Shown: piece after piece, positions 59,562-64,000 of the stretch
Layout of the letters: every line of letters begins with the position of its first letter
Numbering within the stretch: the first letter of the stretch is position 1
Source of the DNA: Bacillota bacterium
GTDB taxonomy: Bacteria > Bacillota > SHA-98 > UBA4971
Assembly: GCA_014360195.1 (NCBI GenBank)
Contig: JACIXY010000005.1
Coordinates: 8,842 to 72,841 of the forward strand
Reading direction: 5' to 3'
Length of the DNA stretch: 64,000 nt
Notes under the pieces: generated by a model
Databases searched by the model: none
The model's input: only the letters and a program-made list of their open reading frames with translations
Told to the model about the DNA's origin: nothing
Translations under genes and position numbers: made by a program

Positions 59562-61529
59562 TTGAACAAAGCGCTACGAACGCTTGGGCTGTGGCTTCTG
59601 CTCGGCCTGATGACCGTGTCCATCGCCAGCAGCTTCTACGGTCAGAGAGAGCAGCCCAAGAAGGTCAGCCTGAGCACATTCATGGAGAAGCTCGACGCAG
59701 GCAATGTGTCGCAGCTTCGTATTATTGGCGACGATAAGGTGGAGGGGCGGTTCACCGACGGCACCGAGTTCGAGACGTATATGCCTGACATCAGCCTCGT
59801 CACCGACAAACTGAAAAACGCCCAGGGGCCGCTTGCCCGGATCGAGGTCACCGCAGACCCAAAGCCTGGGCCGCCGTGGTGGTACACCATCCTGCCCCAG
59901 ATAATCTCGATCCTGTTCTTCGTGGGCCTGTGGCTGTTCATCCTCAATCAGATGCAGGGAGGCGGCAACAAGGCGCTCTCGTTCGGAAAGAGCAGGGCCA
60001 GGCTCCACGTTGAGGAGCGGGGCAAAACCACATTTGCGGACGTAGCCGGCGTTGACGAGGCCAAGGAGGAGCTCGCCGAGATAGTCGAGTTCCTCAAGCA
60101 CCCGAAGAAGTTCGCGGACCTGGGGGCCAAGATACCGAAAGGCGTGTTGCTCGTAGGCCCCCCTGGAACCGGCAAGACGCTTCTCGGGCGGGCCATCGCG
60201 GGTGAGGCCGGCGTGCCGTTCTTCATCATAAGTGGCTCCGACTTCGTAGAGATGTTCGTCGGCGTTGGAGCCGCAAGGGTGAGAGACCTTTTTGACCAGG
60301 CGAAGAAGAACGCGCCGTGCATCGTGTTTATCGATGAGATAGATGCAGTGGGCAGGCAGCGTGGTGCAGGCCTCGGCGGCGGGCACGACGAGAGGGAGCA
60401 GACGTTGAACCAGCTCCTCGTGGAGATGGACGGGTTCGAGCCGAATACCGGCATAATCCTGCTTGCCGCGACCAACAGGCCTGACGTGCTGGACCCGGCG
60501 CTCCTGCGGCCGGGCAGGTTCGACAGGCAGGTGGTCGTCGATATGCCCGACCTCCCGGGCAGGGAAGCCATCCTGAAGGTGCACGCCAGGAACAAGCCCC
60601 TGGCGCCCGACGTCAACCTCAGGGTGCTCGCTCAGAGGACGCCGGGATTCACCGGCGCAGACCTTGAGAACCTTCTGAACGAGGCAGCCATACTGGCGGC
60701 GCGCCGGGGCAAGCGGAAAATAACGATGGCCGAGTGCGACGAGGCCATCGACCGCGTGGTGGCGGGCCCGCAGAAGAAGGGGCGGGTCATGAGCGAGCGC
60801 GAGAAGAACCTCGTGGCGTTCCACGAGGCGGGGCACGCGCTCGCGGCGAAGCTATTGCCGCATGCCAACCCCGTGCAAAAGGTCTCGATAATCCCGCGCG
60901 GCAGGATGGGCGGGTACACCCTGATGCTTCCTGAGGAGGACCGGCATTTCCTGACGAAGTCGGAGATCCTCGACGAGGTCGTGGTGGGGCTCGCGGGCCG
61001 CGTGGCCGAGGAGATCATGCTTGGTGAGATATCCACCGGGGCCGAGAACGACCTCAACGGGATCACCAAGGCCGTCCGCAGGATGGTGACGGAGTACGGT
61101 ATGAGCGAGAAGCTCGGCCCGCTCACGTTCGGCAGGAGGCGCGAGGAGACCGTGTTCCTCGGGCGAGACCTCGCGCACGACCGTGACTACAGCGAGGAGG
61201 TCGCTGCAGCCATCGACCGCGAGGTGCGGCGGATCGTTGATGAATGCTACACGAGGGCGAAAGAGCTTATTGCCGGCAACAAGGATAAGCTGGTGAGGCT
61301 GGCGAACGCTCTCAAGGAGAAAGAGACCATCGAAGGAGCCGAGCTGGATGCGCTTCTCTCGGAGGCGGCGCCGTCCGAGGAGGGCGACGCAGGCGAGAAG
61401 GTGCCTGCCGCTGCGGCGGCCGCAACCCTGGGCGACCAGGAGGGCAGCGCATCGGAGCAGGCAGGCGGGGTCAAGGGGCGCATCCCGTCGAGGCCCCCCA
61501 AGCTCGTGGAGAGTCCGGGCAGGGCTTAG
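59562..61529 (+). CDS. ftsH: ATP-dependent zinc metalloprotease FtsH
   Basis: Membrane AAA+ protease (655 aa). Two N-terminal membrane helices (about 5-25 and 110-130) flank an extracytoplasmic domain; AAA module with Walker A GPPGTGKT (199-206), Walker [16 protein letters not shown] and the second region of homology [21 protein letters not shown]; zinc protease motif HEAGH (421-425) and the third ligand Asp in [11 protein letters not shown] 59562 is preferred as start because GGGAGGAG lies 5 bp before it and gives the standard [11 protein letters not shown]-type N-terminus. The last 60 residues are variable, Ala/Glu-rich. Confidence 0.96.
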   Translation: MNKALRTLGLWLLLGLMTVSIASSFYGQREQPKKVSLSTFMEKLDAGNVSQLRIIGDDKVEGRFTDGTEFETYMPDISLVTDKLKNAQGPLARIEVTADPKPGPPWWYTILPQIISILFFVGLWLFILNQMQGGGNKALSFGKSRARLHVEERGKTTFADVAGVDEAKEELAEIVEFLKHPKKFADLGAKIPKGVLLVGPPGTGKTLLGRAIAGEAGVPFFIISGSDFVEMFVGVGAARVRDLFDQAKKNAPCIVFIDEIDAVGRQRGAGLGGGHDEREQTLNQLLVEMDGFEPNTGIILLAATNRPDVLDPALLRPGRFDRQVVVDMPDLPGREAILKVHARNKPLAPDVNLRVLAQRTPGFTGADLENLLNEAAILAARRGKRKITMAECDEAIDRVVAGPQKKGRVMSEREKNLVAFHEAGHALAAKLLPHANPVQKVSIIPRGRMGGYTLMLPEEDRHFLTKSEILDEVVVGLAGRVAEEIMLGEISTGAENDLNGITKAVRRMVTEYGMSEKLGPLTFGRRREETVFLGRDLAHDRDYSEEVAAAIDREVRRIVDECYTRAKELIAGNKDKLVRLANALKEKETIEGAELDALLSEAAPSEEGDAGEKVPAAAAAATLGDQEGSASEQAGGVKGRIPSRPPKLVESPGRA

Positions 61530-61538
61530 AGGAACAAT

Positions 61539-61594
61539 CGGGCCAGGTGCTCCCGCGCGCGACGCGGAACAACGAGAACCTGGCCCGTTTAAAT
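61539..61594 (+). terminator. Terminator after ftsH
   Basis: CGGGCCAGGT (61539-61548) and ACCTGGCCCG (61578-61587) are a perfect 10-bp inverted repeat with a 29-nt loop, followed by TTTAAAT. It separates ftsH from hutU. Confidence 0.55.
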
Positions 61595-61617
61595 CTCTCA
61601 TTGGAGGGGGAGGACCC

Positions 61618-63279
61618 GTGGCAGAGGTGGTTCGTGCCCCGAGAGGGCGGGAGCTATCGTGCAAGGGGTGGCAGCAGGAAGCTGCTATGCGGATGCTCAT
61701 GAACAACCTTGACCCGGAGGTAGCTGAAAAGCCGGAGGAACTTGTGGTGTACGGCGGGCGAGGCAAGGCCGCGCGCAACTGGGAAGCGTTCCACGCCATA
61801 GTCGAGTCGCTTAAGAACCTCGAGAACGACGAAACCCTCCTGGTGCAGTCCGGCAAGCCCGTGGGGGTTTTCCGAACGCATCGGCTTGCTCCGAGAGTGC
61901 TCATCTCCAACTCCATGCTCGTCCCTGCGTGGGCGACGTGGCAGAAGTTCTGGGAGCTTGAGATGAAAGGTCTTACCATGTACGGCCAGATGACGGCCGG
62001 AAGCTGGATCTACATAGGCACGCAGGGCATTTTGCAAGGGACCTACGAGACGTTTGCAGAGGCCGCGCGCCAGCACTTCGGTGGCAGCCTCGCCGGGAAG
62101 CTGGCTCTGACGGCTGGGCTCGGCGGCATGGGCGGCGCCCAGCCGCTCGCGGTCACCATGAACGGCGGCGTCATCATTGCCGTGGAGGTTGACGAGGAGC
62201 GTATCAGGCGGCGGCTTGCGACGAAGTACTGCGACGTCATGGCGCGCAGCATCGACGAGGCGATGGCACTCGCCCACAAGGCCCTGGAGAAGCGAGAGGC
62301 TCTCTCCATTGCTCTTCTCGGGAACGCCGCCGAAACGCACCCTGAGTTCGTGCGTCGCGGCATCATCCCCGACATCGTGACCGACCAGACGTCCGCCCAC
62401 GACCCGCTGGGCGGGTACATCCCGGCCGGCCTTTCCGTACAAGAGGCGGCTGAGCTGCGGAAGCGCGATCCGAAGCAGTACGTCGACCGCGCCATGAGGT
62501 CCATGGCCACGCAGGTGGAGGCCATGCTCGAGATGAAGCGCCGTGGTGCGGTGGTCTTCGACTATGGGAACAACCTGCGACAACAGGCGCATGACGCCGG
62601 GGTGAAGGACGCCTTCAGCTATCCCGGGTTTGTGCCCGCCTACATCCGGCCGCTCTTCTGCGAAGGCAAGGGGCCGTTCAGGTGGGTGGCGCTCTCGGGC
62701 GATCCCGAAGACATTTATAGGACCGACGAGGTGGTGCTGCGGGAGTTCCCCGAAAACGAGCACCTTGCCCGCTGGATCAGGATGGCCCGCGAGAAAGTGC
62801 AGTTCCAGGGGCTGCCGGCCAGGATATGCTGGCTTGGCTACGGTGAGAGGGCGAGGTTCGGCAAGGCCATAAACGAACTCGTTCGCCGGGGCGAGATCTC
62901 GGCGCCCATCGTCATTGGCCGCGACCACCTCGATACCGGGTCGGTGGCCTCGCCCAACCGTGAGACCGAGGGCATGCGCGACGGGAGCGATGCCATCGCG
63001 GACTGGCCCATCCTGAACGCCCTCCTTAACGCCGTCTCAGGTGCATCGTGGGTGTCGGTCCATCACGGCGGCGGCGTTGGGATCGGCTACTCCATTCATG
63101 CTGGAATGGTAGTGGTGGCCGACGGCACCGACGACGCTGACTGGCGGCTCGAGCACGTGCTTACAACGGATCCCGGCTCAGGCGTCGTCCGCCATGCTGA
63201 CGCTGGCTACGAGAAAGCCATCGAGACCGCGCGCAGGCACGGGATCAAGATGCCGATGCTGCCGGAGAAACGGTCCTGA
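61618..63279 (+). CDS. hutU: Urocanate hydratase
   Basis: Second enzyme of histidine degradation (553 aa): urocanate to imidazolone propionate, NAD-dependent. Nearly every family block is present: [58 protein letters not shown], the conserved [11 protein letters not shown] and the C-terminal [26 protein letters not shown] 61618 behind GGAGGGGGAGGA; the long upstream frame overlaps ftsH and is not used. No other hut gene lies within the window, since the next gene converges. Confidence 0.96.
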   Translation: MAEVVRAPRGRELSCKGWQQEAAMRMLMNNLDPEVAEKPEELVVYGGRGKAARNWEAFHAIVESLKNLENDETLLVQSGKPVGVFRTHRLAPRVLISNSMLVPAWATWQKFWELEMKGLTMYGQMTAGSWIYIGTQGILQGTYETFAEAARQHFGGSLAGKLALTAGLGGMGGAQPLAVTMNGGVIIAVEVDEERIRRRLATKYCDVMARSIDEAMALAHKALEKREALSIALLGNAAETHPEFVRRGIIPDIVTDQTSAHDPLGGYIPAGLSVQEAAELRKRDPKQYVDRAMRSMATQVEAMLEMKRRGAVVFDYGNNLRQQAHDAGVKDAFSYPGFVPAYIRPLFCEGKGPFRWVALSGDPEDIYRTDEVVLREFPENEHLARWIRMAREKVQFQGLPARICWLGYGERARFGKAINELVRRGEISAPIVIGRDHLDTGSVASPNRETEGMRDGSDAIADWPILNALLNAVSGASWVSVHHGGGVGIGYSIHAGMVVVADGTDDADWRLEHVLTTDPGSGVVRHADAGYEKAIETARRHGIKMPMLPEKRS

Positions 63280-63341
63280 CATCGCCCTGCTCGGCCAGGG
63301 GCAACAGGAAGTTGAGTGTTGCGAAAACAAAGACCAGGTCG

Positions 63342-63375
63342 AGGCCGGGCGGAACAGCACGTTTCGCCCGGCCCT
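63342..63375. terminator. Bidirectional terminator between hutU and the chemotaxis receptor
   Basis: AGGCCGGGCGGAA and TTTCGCCCGGCCCT form a strong hairpin around CAGCACG between the convergent genes. Confidence 0.6.
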
Positions 63376-63396
63376 GTCAAGTGGTGGGATGCATTG

Positions 63397-64000
63397 CTAG
63401 ACTGTAAAGGATTCCACCAGTTTGCGAAGATCTACCGCGAGTTCTGCGAGCCGTTTCGCAGAATTCGTTATCTCTCCGATTGTTGCCGCCATCTCCTCGG
63501 TGGACGCAGAGACCTGTTCTGCGGAGGCAGCTGTTTGACTGGACACCGAGGCCACTGTCTCTACGGCCTTTCGCACTTCCTCGCTCGCCGCAGCCATCTC
63601 CTCGGTGGCGGCCGTGTTCTCCTCCGTTATGCTGGCGGCGCTCTCGATAGCTTTGATGGCCAGCGAGCTATGGGACGTCATCTCCTGAACAAGGTCCACG
63701 ATGCTATCAACCTCCGCCGCCACATGTTCGACGGCGTCCATTATGTCTGAGAGCGCCGTGCCGGCCTCCCCGGCGAGTGCGTTGCTGCCTGCTGCCTCGG
63801 CAGTCGTCACCTCCATGGCTCTGTTGGCCATTCCGACGCTCTGCTGCATCTTGCCAATTATGGCCGAGATCTCCTTCGTGGCCTCGCTGGACCTTGTTGA
63901 GAGTTTGCCGACCTCATCGGCGACAACGGCGAACCCTCTGCCGTGCTCGCCTGCCCTTGCGGCTTCTATAGCGGCGTTCAGGGCAAGAAGGTTGGTCTGT
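63397..64000 (-). CDS. Methyl-accepting chemotaxis protein, C-terminal part (runs off the window)
   Basis: Signalling domain of a chemoreceptor, open at the right edge. The hairpin tip reads [34 protein letters not shown], the nearly invariant CheA/CheW contact, followed by the descending coiled coil with heptads such as [18 protein letters not shown] that would hold the methylation sites. Ends [14 protein letters not shown] at 63397. The sensor and membrane parts lie outside. Confidence 0.93.
   Translation of the reverse strand, partial: QTNLLALNAAIEAARAGEHGRGFAVVADEVGKLSTRSSEATKEISAIIGKMQQSVGMANRAMEVTTAEAAGSNALAGEAGTALSDIMDAVEHVAAEVDSIVDLVQEMTSHSSLAIKAIESAASITEENTAATEEMAAASEEVRKAVETVASVSSQTAASAEQVSASTEEMAATIGEITNSAKRLAELAVDLRKLVESFTV

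Noticed and set aside
61348-61617. N-terminal extension of hutU overlapping ftsH
   Set aside because: It is an Arg/Ala-rich shadow of the ftsH 3' end; GTG 61618 has a strong ribosome site and matches the family length.

Overview
The window looks like the chromosome of a GC-rich, endospore-forming member of the Bacillota (Firmicutes). The reasons are a full-length spoIIE, the spoIIE-tilS-ftsH gene order, addB-addA, a GlpP-type antiterminator with its leader terminator, TPP and lysine riboswitches of the Gram-positive style, strong AGGAGG-type ribosome sites with many GTG/TTG starts, and repeated use of extended -10 promoters (TGNTATAAT). I do not assign a genus.

Layout. 1-2.2 kb: two permeases of a nucleoside-type ABC importer, converging on an ECF S component. 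3.3-5.9 kb: P1-family peptidase and GH84 beta-N-acetylglucosaminidase. 6.1-6.8 kb: hicAB toxin-antitoxin with an operator inside its promoter. 6.9-11.5 kb: leftward genes (phospholipase C-like secreted protein, PflX-like radical SAM protein, YjbQ, DUF212, YbaK). 11.9-17.3 kb: SCP2 protein and a four-gene MacAB-like ABC export operon. 17.5-24.2 kb: rlmD, then glpP and a GlpP-controlled three-gene glycerol-3-phosphate oxidation operon. 24.4-24.9 kb: ParE-type toxin-antitoxin pair. 25.4-29.1 kb: a LOR/SDH-domain protein and, behind a lysine riboswitch, the PEP carboxykinase gene pckA. 29.4-32.3 kb: sppA, a Yip1-like membrane protein, lemA and a TPM protein. 32.8-40.5 kb: addB-addA. 40.6-43.1 kb: a DNA-binding/coiled-coil protein of unknown role, remains of an MNT-HEPN toxin-antitoxin locus, and thiT behind a TPP riboswitch. 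43.2-50.1 kb: 2-hydroxyacid dehydrogenase, guanylate kinase, a biotin-dependent decarboxylase/carboxyltransferase cluster, adenine deaminase and pheA. 50.3-54.6 kb: Yip1-like protein and a second MacAB-like exporter. 54.8-64 kb: spoIIE, tilS, ftsH, hutU and the end of a chemotaxis receptor.

Three things stand out. First, a textbook lysine riboswitch precedes pckA rather than a lysine biosynthesis or transport gene. Its terminator uses the 3' strand of aptamer helix P1, so I predict that lysine turns pckA ON. Second, at least eight copies of a palindromic repeat (36-195 bp) lie between genes. They start TAAGTGAGGGTGC and end with its exact reverse complement. Six supply stop codons of neighbouring genes, and removing the intact copies together with one TA restores a CTAG target and a TAG stop, which points to an IS630-type MITE. 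Third, many conserved enzymes carry lineage-specific low-complexity inserts made of short in-frame repeats.

Metabolic picture (inference): anaerobic or fermentative amino-acid and glycerol metabolism, with oxaloacetate at the centre (PEP carboxykinase, OadA/PycB-type carboxyltransferase), histidine use (hutU) and purine salvage (adenine deaminase, nucleoside-type transporter). No rRNA, tRNA, CRISPR array or complete insertion sequence was seen.
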